64,000 bases of DNA from an uncultured Flavobacteriales bacterium (GCA_959608625.1 CAUHQV010000003.1:1-64000), one strand, 5' to 3'; positions 51,105 through 62,063 are shown, numbered from the stretch's first letter. The notes: generated by a model from the letters alone, not told the origin. Made by a program: numbers and translations.

Positions 51105-51165
51105 CGTCAAAAGATCTCTTCATTGCCGGCCGGACAACCCGACCTCTTCCCACATTTCGTTCTTT

Positions 51166-51642
51166 CTACCGTTTTTCGCTTACTTTCCGCTCGAGGCCCA
51201 GCAAACGCTCTTTGGCTGGCAGCCCCCCACCGTAGCCCACCAGTTTCCCGGAAGCGCCTATCACCCGGTGGCACGGCACGATAATGGAGACCGGGTTGCG
51301 GTTATTGGCCAGGCCCACGGCCCGGGACGCTTTGGGATTCCCGATCCGGGCAGCCAACTGCCCGTACGTACAAGTCTGCCCATAGGGTATCTCCATCAGG
51401 GCTTTCCACACCTGCGTCTGGAACTCGGTCCCCTGCAGGGCCACCGGCACGTCGAATTCCGTACGGGTGCCGGCAAAATATTCCCGGAGCTGATCCATCG
51501 TTCTCTTTATCAGGGGCGTTTCCTTTTCCTGTGCGCCTTGCGGCCGGTAGGAATTCCCGAAGAACAGTCCGGTCACGAAGTCCCCGTTATCGGCTATCCC
51601 GATCTTCCCGATCGGGGTGTCATAATAAAATACGTTTTTCAT
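51166..51642 (-). CDS. ogt: Methylated-DNA-protein-cysteine methyltransferase
   Basis: 158 residues. It repairs O6-alkylguanine by suicide transfer to the active-site Cys in IIVPCHRVIGASGKLVGYGG near residue 125. VWKALMEIPYGQTCTYGQLA and GNPKASRAVGLANNRNP form the DNA-binding winged helix. The ATG at 51642 (MKNVFYYDTPIG) gives the usual N-terminus; a -7 box lies 33 bases upstream of it. Confidence 0.95.
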   Translation of the reverse strand: MKNVFYYDTPIGKIGIADNGDFVTGLFFGNSYRPQGAQEKETPLIKRTMDQLREYFAGTRTEFDVPVALQGTEFQTQVWKALMEIPYGQTCTYGQLAARIGNPKASRAVGLANNRNPVSIIVPCHRVIGASGKLVGYGGGLPAKERLLGLERKVSEKR

Positions 51643-51674
51643 ACCGATTTTTTTAGTAGTGGATGCATACGATA

Positions 51675-51682
51675 CAAATATA
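51675..51682 (-). promoter_or_regulatory. -7 box for ogt
   Basis: The minus strand reads TATATTTG, exact consensus, 33 bases before the ATG. The context GATTATATTTG is the same as at the portal promoter. Confidence 0.55.
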
Positions 51683-51754
51683 ATCAATTCCCCGGCCGTT
51701 CCGCAGAGCTGGCCGATGATTTTTACAACCGGCAGACAAAAAAGGGAGGCCGGA

Positions 51755-51788
51755 TTTGCGATTATGGGCCGGGGTTTCGTACTTTTAC
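51755..51788 (+). promoter_or_regulatory. Candidate promoter of galKTE
   Basis: TTTG at 51755-51758, 21 bases, then TACTTTTA at 51781-1 to 51788, one mismatch from TAnnTTTG. About 70 bases before the galK ATG. Confidence 0.5.
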
Positions 51789-51861
51789 CCTCTATAATCT
51801 ACGCATACCGACCCCAGAATAATACTCCTGACCGGTTGCCAAATAAAAAACGCCTATCACC

Positions 51862-53013
51862 ATGCAAAAACAAGCCGTGATCCAAAAATTCCGGGAACTT
51901 TTCACCTCCTCCCCCCGGGTATTCGTCGCCCCCGGGCGCATTAACATCATCGGGGAACATACCGACTACAACGACGGGTACGTCCTTCCTGCCGCCATCG
52001 ACAAAGCGATCTATTTCGCCGTCGCGCCCAACGGGCAGGACAAACTGTGCCGCCTTTTCGCCGTGGATCTGGACGAAAGCTTCGAGTTTTCGCTCGACGC
52101 CCTGGCCCCGAAAGTCGGTTTCTGGGGAACGTACGTGATGGGCATGTGCAACCAACTGCAGGAAAACGGATATAAACTCAAAGGTTTCGACATGGTCTTC
52201 GGCGGCGACATTCCGCTCGGAGCAGGCCTTTCCTCTTCCGCCGCCTTGGAATGCGGGGTAGGCACAGCGTTGAATGCCATTTTCAATCTGGGTATCGAAA
52301 AGACCGACATCGTAAAAATGGGACAGCTCACCGAGCACACCTTTGCGGGGGTCAACTGCGGGATCATGGACCAGTTCGCCAGCGTGATGGGCCAAAAGGA
52401 CCACGTGATCCGCTTGGACTGCCGGAACCTCTCGTACGAATACTTCCCTTTCGAACTGGGCGACTACATCGTGGTGCTCTGCGACACGCGGGTAAAACAC
52501 GAACTGGCCTCTTCCGAATACAACACCCGCCGCAAGGAATGCGAAGCAGGTCTCGAAATCTGCAAAAAACTCTTCGGGATTTCGTCCCTGCGCGACGTGC
52601 GCATGGAGGATCTGGAAGCCCACAAGGATAAATTCCCGGAAACCGTCTACCGCCGGCTGCATTATGTGGTCGGCGAAGTGATCCGGGTGGAGCGGGCCTG
52701 CGAAATGATGAAGGCCGGCGACCTGGAAGGCGCCGGACGAATGATGTACGCCACGCATTACGGGCTGTCCAAGGAATACGAGGTGAGTTGTCCCGAGCTG
52801 GATTTTCTGGTGGAACAGACCGCCAGCGACGAAAACGTGATCGGCGCCCGCATGATGGGGGGCGGTTTCGGCGGCTGCACCATCAACCTGGTAAAGGCGT
52901 CCTATGCCGATGCGTTCATCGACAAAATGAAAAAAGCGTACAAAGACCGGTTCGGAGTGGACATGAAAGCTTACAAAACCACCGTTCAGGACGGCTGCCA
53001 CGAAGAATTTTAG
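51862..53013 (+). CDS. galK: Galactokinase
   Basis: 383 residues of the GHMP kinase family; phosphorylates alpha-D-galactose at C1. The galactokinase signature GRINIIGEHTDYNDGYVLPA is at residue 24. The ATP loop is GDIPLGAGLSSSAALECGVG near 115, and the third motif is GARMMGGGFGGCTINLVKA near 330. First gene of the Leloir unit galK-galT-galE. Confidence 0.97.
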   Translation: MQKQAVIQKFRELFTSSPRVFVAPGRINIIGEHTDYNDGYVLPAAIDKAIYFAVAPNGQDKLCRLFAVDLDESFEFSLDALAPKVGFWGTYVMGMCNQLQENGYKLKGFDMVFGGDIPLGAGLSSSAALECGVGTALNAIFNLGIEKTDIVKMGQLTEHTFAGVNCGIMDQFASVMGQKDHVIRLDCRNLSYEYFPFELGDYIVVLCDTRVKHELASSEYNTRRKECEAGLEICKKLFGISSLRDVRMEDLEAHKDKFPETVYRRLHYVVGEVIRVERACEMMKAGDLEGAGRMMYATHYGLSKEYEVSCPELDFLVEQTASDENVIGARMMGGGFGGCTINLVKASYADAFIDKMKKAYKDRFGVDMKAYKTTVQDGCHEEF

Positions 53014-53059
53014 GAAGGGAATGGCGGGCGTGCAGCCTGCCGCTCCGAAATTACAACAA

Positions 53060-54106
53060 ATGGAAAAATTCAACCTTCAGGATCACTCACACCGCCGGCT
53101 GAACATCCTCACCGGGGAATGGGTACTCGTATCGCCCCACCGGGCCAAACGGCCGTGGAATGGCAAAACGGAAGCCGTACAGGCCGATGAGCGGCCGCAT
53201 TACGACCCCGACTGCTATCTCTGCCCCGGCAACACCCGGGCCGGAGGGAAAGTGAACCCCGACTATACCGATACTTACGTCTTCCAAAACGATTTTTCGG
53301 CCCTGCTGCCCGATACGCCCCAGGGACAATACGACCTGGACGGGCTGTTGGTGGCCCGCAGCGAACGCGGCATCTGCCGGGTGATCGACTTCACACCCGA
53401 CCACAGCCTGACGATGGCCGAAATGTCCCCGAAGCAACTCCGCCGGGTCGTGGACGTCTGGGCCGAACAATACGCCGAGCTCGGAGCCGTAGACTGGATA
53501 GAACACGTGCAGATATTCGAGAACAAAGGCGGTATCATGGGCAATTCCAACCCCCATCCGCACGGGCAGATCTGGGCACAAAGTTCCATCCCCGGCGAAC
53601 CGGCCAAGAAAACCATCTGCCAAAAAGCCTATTTCGAAAAGACGGGCCGCAGCCTGCTGGCCGATTATGCCGAAAAGGAACTGGCCCTGGGCGAGCGCAT
53701 TATCGCGGCCAACGAACATTTCATACTCCTGGTGCCGTTTTGGGCTACCTGGCCGTTCGAGACGATGGTCATCCCCCGCCGGCATGTGACTGCCATTACG
53801 GAACTCACCCCGGATGAACGGGACGCCTTTGCCCGCATGCTCAAGACCGTTACCGTCAAATATGACAACCTGTTCCTCTGCCCCTTCCCTTATTCGGCGG
53901 GCATCCACCAGGCGCCCACGGACGGGCCGCATCCCGAATGGCACATGCATTATTCGTTCTATCCGCCGCTGCTGCGCAGCGCAACGGTCAAAAAATTCAT
54001 GGTGGGTTACGAAATGTTGGCCGAGCCCCAGCGCGACATTACCGCCGAAACGGCCGCCGAACGCCTGCGGGGATTATCCGATATTCATTACAAAACAAAA
54101 GCATAA
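53060..54106 (+). CDS. galT: Galactose-1-phosphate uridylyltransferase
   Basis: 348 residues, the usual length. It swaps UMP between UDP-glucose and galactose-1-phosphate. The active-site HPH is in MGNSNPHPHGQIWAQSSIPG near residue 160. The zinc-site Cys pair is in DCYLCPGNTRAGGKVNPDY near 53. The ATG at 53060 (MEKFNLQDHSHRR) was chosen over an in-frame ATG 13 codons upstream. It lies 46 bases after galK and 5 bases before galE. Confidence 0.96.
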   Translation: MEKFNLQDHSHRRLNILTGEWVLVSPHRAKRPWNGKTEAVQADERPHYDPDCYLCPGNTRAGGKVNPDYTDTYVFQNDFSALLPDTPQGQYDLDGLLVARSERGICRVIDFTPDHSLTMAEMSPKQLRRVVDVWAEQYAELGAVDWIEHVQIFENKGGIMGNSNPHPHGQIWAQSSIPGEPAKKTICQKAYFEKTGRSLLADYAEKELALGERIIAANEHFILLVPFWATWPFETMVIPRRHVTAITELTPDERDAFARMLKTVTVKYDNLFLCPFPYSAGIHQAPTDGPHPEWHMHYSFYPPLLRSATVKKFMVGYEMLAEPQRDITAETAAERLRGLSDIHYKTKA

Positions 54107-54111
54107 CGAAA

Positions 54112-55125
<1,014 letters not shown>

Positions 55126-55147
55126 CCCGCCCAGGTTATATTCCATA

Positions 55148-55178
55148 AAAAATCCCCGGGAATTCCCGGGGATTTTTG
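55148..55178. terminator. Bidirectional terminator after galE
   Basis: AAAAATCCCCGGG pairs with CCCGGGGATTTTT around loop AATT; it serves galE and, on the other strand, the convergent transporter gene. Confidence 0.95.
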
Positions 55179-55205
55179 GTTTTATATCTGTTTGGTGTAG
55201 CCCGG

Positions 55206-56873
55206 TCAGACCAAAAATATAATCAACAATTGGGCAGACAACACCCGCAGGAACATCACCAGCGGATAGACCGTCGAATAGGCCACGGCCGGCAAATCGG
55301 TCGAAGTTTGCTCGTTAGAGAACGCCAGGGCCGGCGGGTCGGTCATACTTCCGGCCACCATTCCTATCAGGGTGAAATAATTCATCTTGAAGAACAGCCG
55401 GGCGACCACCCCCACCAAAAACAGTGGGATTACGGTGATCAGGAACCCGTACCATACCCATATCAATCCGCCGCCGTCCACCACGGTATCTACAAAACCT
55501 TCCCCGGCTCCCAGTCCGACAGCCGCCAGGAAAAGGGTGATCCCTATCTCGCGGAGCATCAGGTTAGCGCTGGCCGTAGTATAAGTGACCAGTTTGAAGC
55601 TGGGCCCGAAACGGCTGATCGGGATCGCCACGATGAGCGGGCCGCCCGCCAATCCCAGTTTGACCGGCTGCGGCACACCCGGGAAAGCAAAAGGAATGGA
55701 ACCTACGGCCACCCCGAGGAATATGCCGATGAATATCGTTACCAGGTTGGGTTCGCGAAGGCGTTTCATCGAGTTGCCCAACAATTTTTCCACCCCGGCG
55801 ATATTGGCCTCCGGCCCTACGACCGTCACCCGGTCACCCACTTGCAAGGCGAGTTCCGGATGGGCCACCAAGTCCAGCCCGGCGCGGTTTATCCGGGTGA
55901 AGTTCACCCCGTAAGCCGCCGGTATCTCCAGTTCGCCCAACAATTTCCCGTTCAATTCGCTGCGGGTCACCATTACCCGGCGGGACACCATCTTGGCGTC
56001 CAGTTTCTGCCAGTCCGCCCGGTGCATGACTATCCGGCAGCCTATCATAGCCGTCACGGCCGCCATATCCTGTACCGACGCAATGACCAGCAGTTTATCC
56101 CCCTGTCCGAGCACCGTATCCGCATTGCCTATTTCGAGGGCGGAATTCACATGCAGCACCCGGGAAACGACGAATTTTTTCCCCGTCAGATGGGATACGT
56201 CCCGGATCGTTTTCCCGAAAATGGCCGGATTCTCCACCTGAAGCGACACGTGCGTGGCCCGTGCCATTTTTTCGGCGGCCCGGTGTTGGGCCGATTCCGT
56301 CTCCTTTTCGTAATTTACCCGGAATATTCCCCGCAGGAGCATATACACCAGGATAATCCCGATAACGCCGAGCGGATATGCCACCGCATACCCCATGGCA
56401 ATGGTCGGATCCTGCCCGCCCATATCGCTGTAGGCCTGCTGGGCAGCCCCCAACCCGGGCGTATTGGTCACCGCTCCCGAGAGTATACCCACCATCGTGG
56501 TGATCGGCGTACCCGTAACCCAGAAAATGACCAGCGTGGTAGCCACTCCCAAAAGGACGATCAGGATAGCGAACAGATTAAGCCGTATCCCGCCTTTCTT
56601 AAAGGCGGAGAAAAAGCCCGGACCGACCTGCATACCGATAGAATACACAAAAAGGATCAGTCCGAATTCTTTGATGAATCCCAGGGTGGAGGGGTCTACC
56701 CGCATCCCGAAATGGGACAGGAATATCCCGACGAACAGCACCCAGGTGATACCCAGGGATATTCCCCACACCTTGATCTTCCCCAACAGGATACCCACCG
56801 CGATCGCCACGGCGAAAACGACGACGGTATGTGCGATTCCCGCACCGAAAAAGAGATCATACAACCAGTTCAT
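55206..56873 (-). CDS. AspT/YidE-like antiporter with two TrkA-C domains
   Basis: 555 residues. Two sets of about five membrane segments (VVVFAVAIAVGILLGKIKVW; FGLILFVYSIGMQVGPGFFS; ATTLVIFWVTGTPITTMVGI) flank a soluble centre, residues about 190-360, with two RCK/TrkA-C-like domains (LTGKKFVVSRVLHVNSALEI; VGDRVTVVGPEANIAGVEKL). The motif GILSGAVTNTPGLGAAQQAY and its second-half counterpart mark the aspartate:alanine exchanger (AAE) family. AspT itself swaps aspartate for alanine; the substrate here is unknown. Confidence 0.9.
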   Translation of the reverse strand: MNWLYDLFFGAGIAHTVVVFAVAIAVGILLGKIKVWGISLGITWVLFVGIFLSHFGMRVDPSTLGFIKEFGLILFVYSIGMQVGPGFFSAFKKGGIRLNLFAILIVLLGVATTLVIFWVTGTPITTMVGILSGAVTNTPGLGAAQQAYSDMGGQDPTIAMGYAVAYPLGVIGIILVYMLLRGIFRVNYEKETESAQHRAAEKMARATHVSLQVENPAIFGKTIRDVSHLTGKKFVVSRVLHVNSALEIGNADTVLGQGDKLLVIASVQDMAAVTAMIGCRIVMHRADWQKLDAKMVSRRVMVTRSELNGKLLGELEIPAAYGVNFTRINRAGLDLVAHPELALQVGDRVTVVGPEANIAGVEKLLGNSMKRLREPNLVTIFIGIFLGVAVGSIPFAFPGVPQPVKLGLAGGPLIVAIPISRFGPSFKLVTYTTASANLMLREIGITLFLAAVGLGAGEGFVDTVVDGGGLIWVWYGFLITVIPLFLVGVVARLFFKMNYFTLIGMVAGSMTDPPALAFSNEQTSTDLPAVAYSTVYPLVMFLRVLSAQLLIIFLV

Positions 56874-57091
56874 AATACATTTTTTTCAGCCACGCGAAAT
56901 TAAGAATAATATCGATGTAAAAAAACGGTTGTCCGGAAAACGCCTGTTTTTTAGCACGTTCATACCGGAAACCGTGCTTTTATTCTTTTATGGCAAAAAA
57001 GTGCCGGAAAACGGTATTTTGAAAAATTCTTTGGGCGGTTTCACCCCCTGCCGACCTTGCGGGCTGTTGTTCATAATTCATGCCGAACGGA

Positions 57092-57739
57092 TCAGCACAT
57101 AGTTTGAGGGATTTGTACCTTGTTGGCCGGATCGAGCAGCAGGCGCATCTGGAGCGAGACCGATCGCTTGCATTCCTCTACGACCGCTTTAAAATCTTCC
57201 TCTTTATTTTCGCCGCACAGGGTTTGGTAGATCAGCTTCCGGGCCATGAACGGAAAAGTCACCTGGCTGACGAACGAAAGGAAAATGACATGCACTGGGA
57301 CGCGCCGGATATGCCCGGCTTCCATTTCCGCCTCGACCGCCTCGATGACGGCATGGATATATTGTTCAAAACCCATCTTTTCGGCTACCGAAAGCAGATG
57401 GCCCGCATCCCGGTTCACCTCGCCCATGATAAAGCGCGGCAGGTAAGGATTTTCAGAAAAAATACGGAAGTATTCATCGATGATACGGTCCACCTTTTCA
57501 AAAAAAGTCGCATTTCCCGACAGGATATCCTGTATCTTCGGAGTGAAAGACAGCACCAGCGTACCGAACACAGACTGGAATATCTTGTCTTTCGTACGGA
57601 AATAGTAATGCAGGGCCGTACGGTTGATCCCTACGGCGGAGGCGATATCGCTCATACTGGTATTCTGGAATCCTTTCTCCATAAATACCTGCTTGGCGGT
57701 CTCTACGATCTTTTTTTCAAGGTCTTCTGTGTGGCTCAT
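57092..57739 (-). CDS. TetR/AcrR family regulator
   Basis: 215 residues. The N-terminal TetR helix-turn-helix is at 10-55 (AKQVFMEKGFQNTSMSDIAS, VGINRTALHYYFRTKDKIF). The C-terminal helical ligand domain is not assigned to a known effector. It starts 10 bases after the giant activase gene ends, so both are probably on one transcript and under the palindromic operator at 62046-62061, making this an autoregulated unit. That link is inference from position and the palindrome. Confidence 0.92.
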   Translation of the reverse strand: MSHTEDLEKKIVETAKQVFMEKGFQNTSMSDIASAVGINRTALHYYFRTKDKIFQSVFGTLVLSFTPKIQDILSGNATFFEKVDRIIDEYFRIFSENPYLPRFIMGEVNRDAGHLLSVAEKMGFEQYIHAVIEAVEAEMEAGHIRRVPVHVIFLSFVSQVTFPFMARKLIYQTLCGENKEEDFKAVVEECKRSVSLQMRLLLDPANKVQIPQTMC

Positions 57740-57749
57740 CTTTGTGCGT

Positions 57750-60700
57750 TTATTTTAGGTTGTCTATCATCAAATGGAGGCGGTTGGTCACATTGACATC
57801 GCTCACCCCGCTGTCGAAATCCAGGGATAAAAGGTTCATCTGCGGATAAAGGGTCTTTATCCGTTTTTCCACGCCTTTCGATACGATATGGTTGGCGATA
57901 CAGCCGAACGGCTGGAGGCTCAGCACGTTGTTCACCCCGGCATGGGCGAACGACACCACCTCGGCCGGCAGCAGCCAGCCTTCCCCGAACTGCGCGGAGA
58001 GCGACACCACCTCGCTGCCGTGGCGAGCCTCGTCGAAAATATCGGTGAACGGCGTGAAATACCGGAAATCGGAAGCGATCCGGTTGAATTTCCCCACTTC
58101 GGAAAATATCATCCGGTAAATCGCCTTATGGACGAACGAAGGCACCCGGCTGTCGGCCATATGCGTTTCGCGGCGCACCTTGTCGTTCACGAAACTCTGG
58201 AGGAAGAAATTGATCAACGTCGGCGGCACGATCTCGATATCGCGGTCGGAAAGCCAATTCAGGATACCCTTATGGGCAAAGGAACAGAACTTCAGGAATA
58301 TTTCCCCCACCACCCCTACTTTCGGGTAGTCGGCATCTTTGGAGGCCGCCTCGTCGAACGCCAGCGCCGCTTCGGACAACAACCGCTGCAAACCTTTAGG
58401 ATCGTTCTCCAGAATATACTTATTAGCCCGTTCCAGGTAATGGTCCCTTAGCGCCTTGGCCTGTCCTTTTTCCGCCTCCCGCACGAGCGTGGCGTGGTAG
58501 AACTTGGAAATGCAATCCCCATACAGGATCGTATCCAATGCTAAACGCATATACCGGAACCAGTTGATGGTAAACCCGGACTGGTCGTTGCTCCCCCCGC
58601 TGCCGAAAGCCAGCGAAACGACAGGCACCTGGCTGAACCCGGCATCCACCAGCGCACTCTTGATCATCGTCAGGTAATTGGACGCCCGGCACTGGCCGCC
58701 CGTCTGGGTGATGGCCACAGCCGTTTTCTCGGGGTCGTACCGGCCGGACTTAAGGGCCTTGACAATATCCCCCACGATGAGGGTAGCCGGATAGCATATT
58801 TCGTTGTTGGCATACTTGAGTCCTTCCTCCACCGACTCCATATCGCTCTCGGGGAGTACCTCCAGGTCGTACCCGGCCCGCCGGAAGAACGCCGGCAACA
58901 GCGGGGAAATATAGTCGGTAAAAAACGGGGCGATGATCTTCCGCGAACGCTCCTGCGCAGTGAACTTCCGCGTGGTGACGAAAGGCTGTACTTTCCGCCG
59001 CTCCGGACTGTCGAATCGCAGGCTCTCGATCAGCGAGCGTACCCGTAGTTTCAGGGAGCCGATATTGCTCATATCGTCTATCTTAAGGATCGTCAGGCTT
59101 TTTCCGTAGCGCTCCAGCACGGCCTTTACCTGGTCGAGCAGGAATGCGTCCGGCCCGCAGCCGAACGAAGTCATCTGCACGAAATGCACGTCGCTGCCCT
59201 GCTCGGCCACCCAGCGGGCTGCCCGCAGGATACGGTTCACATACGCCCACTGCGACACATGGTGGATATCTTCCAACGATATGGATTCGTCTCCCCGTAC
59301 GATATCTTCCGTGATCACGTCGGCCCCCATCGAAGCCACCATATCGGATATCTTGTGCTGCACCAGCGGATCGGTATGATAGGGCCTCCCGGCCAAAAGA
59401 ATGGTCAGCCGCCCGTTTTCCCGGGCTTTGCGGAATATCCGCCGGTTCTTTTCCCGGAGCTGATCTTCATAATTACTCGAGGCCTCCAAGGCCGCTTTCA
59501 GCGCCTTTTTGACGGTTCCGGGGGGCACTCCCAGCGTTTTGAGGTAGTCCGCCCCGCATTTACCCAGCGATTTTTCGTCCTTGAACGTGAACGGCGGGGA
59601 ATCCACCGGCACGGTAAGGTCTACCGCGCTGCGTATCACGTCCGAATAGCCGGACACGATCGGGCAGTTGTAGCTGTTCACCGCTTTTTTATCGTCGCTT
59701 TTCTCGAAGACCACATAGGGCATGAATATGCGGTCTACCCCTTTGTCCATCAGGTCGTAGATATGGCTGTGCACCAGTTTGGCCGGGAAACAGATATTGT
59801 CCGACATGACCGAATGCACTCCGGATTCGTACCGGGCGTAGGTCGAAGGCGAAGACAGCACCGTACGGATACCGCACGCTTCGAAAAGCGCCTTCCAAAA
59901 CGGGTACTCTTCGTACATGTTCAGGCAGCGGGGGATACCTATCACCGGCATTCCACTACCTTCGCAGGAACCTTCCTCCCCGAAAAGCAGCGCGTATTTC
60001 TCGGCATAGACGTTGCGTCCGGCCACGCCTCCGCAGCCGTTGTTGGAAAAGACTTTTTCGCATTTGTTGCCGGAATAAAACACATTCCCGCCGGTGAAAG
60101 TATATTTCTGGATGCGGCAGGCGTTTTCACAACCTTTGCAGTGGAGTTCGCGCGGGGCATATTCCGCCAGGGACAGCAATTCGTCCAACGTCACCCCGTC
60201 CTGTCCTTCGAAATGGTTTTTTGCGTACAAAGCACACCCATAGGCGCCCATCAGTTCCGGGATATTGCTCCGGTACACCGTCTTGCCGGTCAGCCATTCG
60301 AACGTGCGCACGATGGAGTCGTTGCGCATCGTGCCCCCTTGCAGGACGATCTTATCGCCCAGTTCCGAAGGGCCTTTTATCTTCAGCACCTTGTACAGGC
60401 AGTTGCGCACCACCGAATAGGACAGCCCGGCGGCAATGTCGCCTACCGAAGCCCCTTCCCGCAGGGATTGTTTTACTTTCGAATTCATGAACACCGTGCA
60501 GCGCGTACCCAGGTCGCACGGGGCTGCGGCCCGGCAGGCGTGGCCGGCGAATTCCGCCGCCGTATAACCCAGCGATTTGGCGAACGTTTCGATGAAAGCC
60601 CCGCATCCGGACGAGCACGCTTCGTTGATCTCCATCCGGTAGAGCGCCCCGTTCTTGATGAACATCGCTTTCATATCCTGCCCGCCGATATCCAAGATGA

Positions 60701-61958
60701 ACGATACGTCGGGGGTGATCTTACGGGCGGATGCATAATGGGCGATCGTTTCTATAATCCCATGATCCAGGTTGAATGCCGCCTTGATCAGGTCTTCCCC
60801 ATAGCCGGTAGAACAACTGCCCATGATACGCAAATCCTTTCCCTGAAATTTCGCAGCCAATTCGGCCAATCCGGCTTTCACCGCCTGGATGGGATTACCC
60901 TGGTTGGGAGCATAATAGGAGAACAGTACCTTATCTTCCGCGTCGGCCGCGACGATCTTGGTGGTGGTGGAGCCCGAATCAATCCCCAGCCAAACCTCGT
61001 TCCGCCCTTCTTTAGGCTCCGAACGGCCGATATCGAAACGTTCCTTTTCTTTTTTCCATTCGGCGTACTGCTGCCCATCGGCAAATATAGCCGGCAGGCG
61101 GAGCGTCTGTTTCATCTTTCCGGGGTCTCCGCCGCGCTCGAGCATCTCCCGTATTTCCCCGATCGTCCGCGTCTGGCCTTCCGTGCAGGACAAAGCCGTA
61201 CCCAGGGCGGGTATCAGGTTGGCATCGGGAGGCGTGACGACATCTTCTGCGCCGAGCTCCATATAATCGAGGAATGCCCTACGCAGGGCCGGGATAAAAT
61301 TGAGCGGGCCGCCACAGAAAAGGATCTTCGGTTTCACCTGTACCCCATGCGAGAGGGTCACGACCGTCTGCACCGCAATAGCCCGGAAAATGGATCCGGC
61401 GATATCTTCTTTGGTCACGTTCTTGCTCACCAGGTTCTGCACGTCGGTCTTGGAAAACACCCCGCAACGGGAAGCTATCGGGTATATGCTCTGCATCCTT
61501 TCGGCCAGGGCATTCATATCCTCCACCTCGACTCCCAAAAGGGAGGCCATCTGGTCGATAAACGCGCCCGTACCTCCGGCGCAATTCCCGTTCATACGCA
61601 TATCCGCGCCACCCGCGGCATTCAGGTACACGATCTTGGCGTCCTCCCCGCCGATGTCGATCACGGTCGATATGTCGGGGTACCGTTCCCGCACGGCCCG
61701 CACGGTAGCCGAAACTTCCTGCACGAACGGCAGGTCGAACCGTTCGGCAAACCCCATGCCGACCGAACCGGTGACCGATATCCGCGCTTTCACTTGCGGG
61801 AGTTCTTTTTCCATCCCGGCGAAAAGGGCCGCTACCGCGCCGGGAATATCCGCCATATGGCGCCGGTACAAAGAAAAAACGATCTGCCCGTCAGGGTCTA
61901 CCGCTACGGCTTTGGCCGTGGTAGAGCCTATATCCAATCCTATCCTGTAATTTTCCAT
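57750..61958 (-). CDS. Giant acyl-CoA dehydratase activase fusion (BcrAD/BadFG type, DUF2229, HgdB-like)
   Basis: 1402 residues. Two ASKHA activase domains: residues 1-270 (YRIGLDIGSTTAKAVAVDPD; cluster Cys in NGNCAGGTGAFIDQMASLL) and about 320-580 (WLGIDSGSTTTKIVAADAED; EACSSGCGAFIETFAKSLG). A Cys cluster follows near 605-640 (ELHCKGCENACRIQKYTFTG), then a DUF2229-like region from about 665 (IGIPRCLNMYEEYPFWKALF) and a dehydratase-like region (LLAGRPYHTDPLVQHKISDM; QTGGQCRASNYLTMIKSALV). Relatives use ATP and a [4Fe-4S] cluster to inject electrons into 2-hydroxyacyl-CoA dehydratases or benzoyl-CoA reductases. Whether this fusion is self-sufficient is not known. An AGGAG ribosome site precedes the ATG. 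Confidence 0.9.
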   Translation of the reverse strand: MENYRIGLDIGSTTAKAVAVDPDGQIVFSLYRRHMADIPGAVAALFAGMEKELPQVKARISVTGSVGMGFAERFDLPFVQEVSATVRAVRERYPDISTVIDIGGEDAKIVYLNAAGGADMRMNGNCAGGTGAFIDQMASLLGVEVEDMNALAERMQSIYPIASRCGVFSKTDVQNLVSKNVTKEDIAGSIFRAIAVQTVVTLSHGVQVKPKILFCGGPLNFIPALRRAFLDYMELGAEDVVTPPDANLIPALGTALSCTEGQTRTIGEIREMLERGGDPGKMKQTLRLPAIFADGQQYAEWKKEKERFDIGRSEPKEGRNEVWLGIDSGSTTTKIVAADAEDKVLFSYYAPNQGNPIQAVKAGLAELAAKFQGKDLRIMGSCSTGYGEDLIKAAFNLDHGIIETIAHYASARKITPDVSFILDIGGQDMKAMFIKNGALYRMEINEACSSGCGAFIETFAKSLGYTAAEFAGHACRAAAPCDLGTRCTVFMNSKVKQSLREGASVGDIAAGLSYSVVRNCLYKVLKIKGPSELGDKIVLQGGTMRNDSIVRTFEWLTGKTVYRSNIPELMGAYGCALYAKNHFEGQDGVTLDELLSLAEYAPRELHCKGCENACRIQKYTFTGGNVFYSGNKCEKVFSNNGCGGVAGRNVYAEKYALLFGEEGSCEGSGMPVIGIPRCLNMYEEYPFWKALFEACGIRTVLSSPSTYARYESGVHSVMSDNICFPAKLVHSHIYDLMDKGVDRIFMPYVVFEKSDDKKAVNSYNCPIVSGYSDVIRSAVDLTVPVDSPPFTFKDEKSLGKCGADYLKTLGVPPGTVKKALKAALEASSNYEDQLREKNRRIFRKARENGRLTILLAGRPYHTDPLVQHKISDMVASMGADVITEDIVRGDESISLEDIHHVSQWAYVNRILRAARWVAEQGSDVHFVQMTSFGCGPDAFLLDQVKAVLERYGKSLTILKIDDMSNIGSLKLRVRSLIESLRFDSPERRKVQPFVTTRKFTAQERSRKIIAPFFTDYISPLLPAFFRRAGYDLEVLPESDMESVEEGLKYANNEICYPATLIVGDIVKALKSGRYDPEKTAVAITQTGGQCRASNYLTMIKSALVDAGFSQVPVVSLAFGSGGSNDQSGFTINWFRYMRLALDTILYGDCISKFYHATLVREAEKGQAKALRDHYLERANKYILENDPKGLQRLLSEAALAFDEAASKDADYPKVGVVGEIFLKFCSFAHKGILNWLSDRDIEIVPPTLINFFLQSFVNDKVRRETHMADSRVPSFVHKAIYRMIFSEVGKFNRIASDFRYFTPFTDIFDEARHGSEVVSLSAQFGEGWLLPAEVVSFAHAGVNNVLSLQPFGCIANHIVSKGVEKRIKTLYPQMNLLSLDFDSGVSDVNVTNRLHLMIDNLK

Positions 61959-62045
61959 ATCACTCCTGGGTTTATTGGGTTGTCTTATGTGTCCCGCTTC
62001 TTCAGGGTATGCCTTACCTGATTTTTTATCTTCTTACTGTATTGT

Positions 62046-62061
62046 CTGACACTAGTGTCAG
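62046..62061. promoter_or_regulatory. Palindromic operator, probable TetR site
   Basis: CTGACACTAGTGTCAG is a perfect 16-bp palindrome placed 2 bases downstream of the -7 box, over the predicted transcription start of the activase-TetR unit. Size, symmetry and position fit a TetR-family repressor site. Confidence 0.8.
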
Positions 62062-62063
62062 TG

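Noticed and set aside
47500..51150. A prophage around the portal gene
   Set aside because: The flanking genes (tig, pnuC, ogt) are ordinary chromosomal genes; no other phage gene, integrase or attachment repeat is visible.
51105..51165. TPP riboswitch upstream of pnuC
   Set aside because: The gap to ogt is only 61 bases and lacks the conserved TPP element sequences, so a thiamine role is not supported.
55176..56903. Plus-strand open frame of 575 codons opposite the AspT-like gene
   Set aside because: Antisense shadow; the minus-strand frame has the family membrane topology and RCK domains.
59184..62021. Very long plus-strand open frame (945 codons) opposite the activase gene
   Set aside because: It is antisense to a gene with clear activase motifs, crosses that gene's promoter region and operator, and shows no recognisable domain. 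Such frames arise from GC-rich codon bias.
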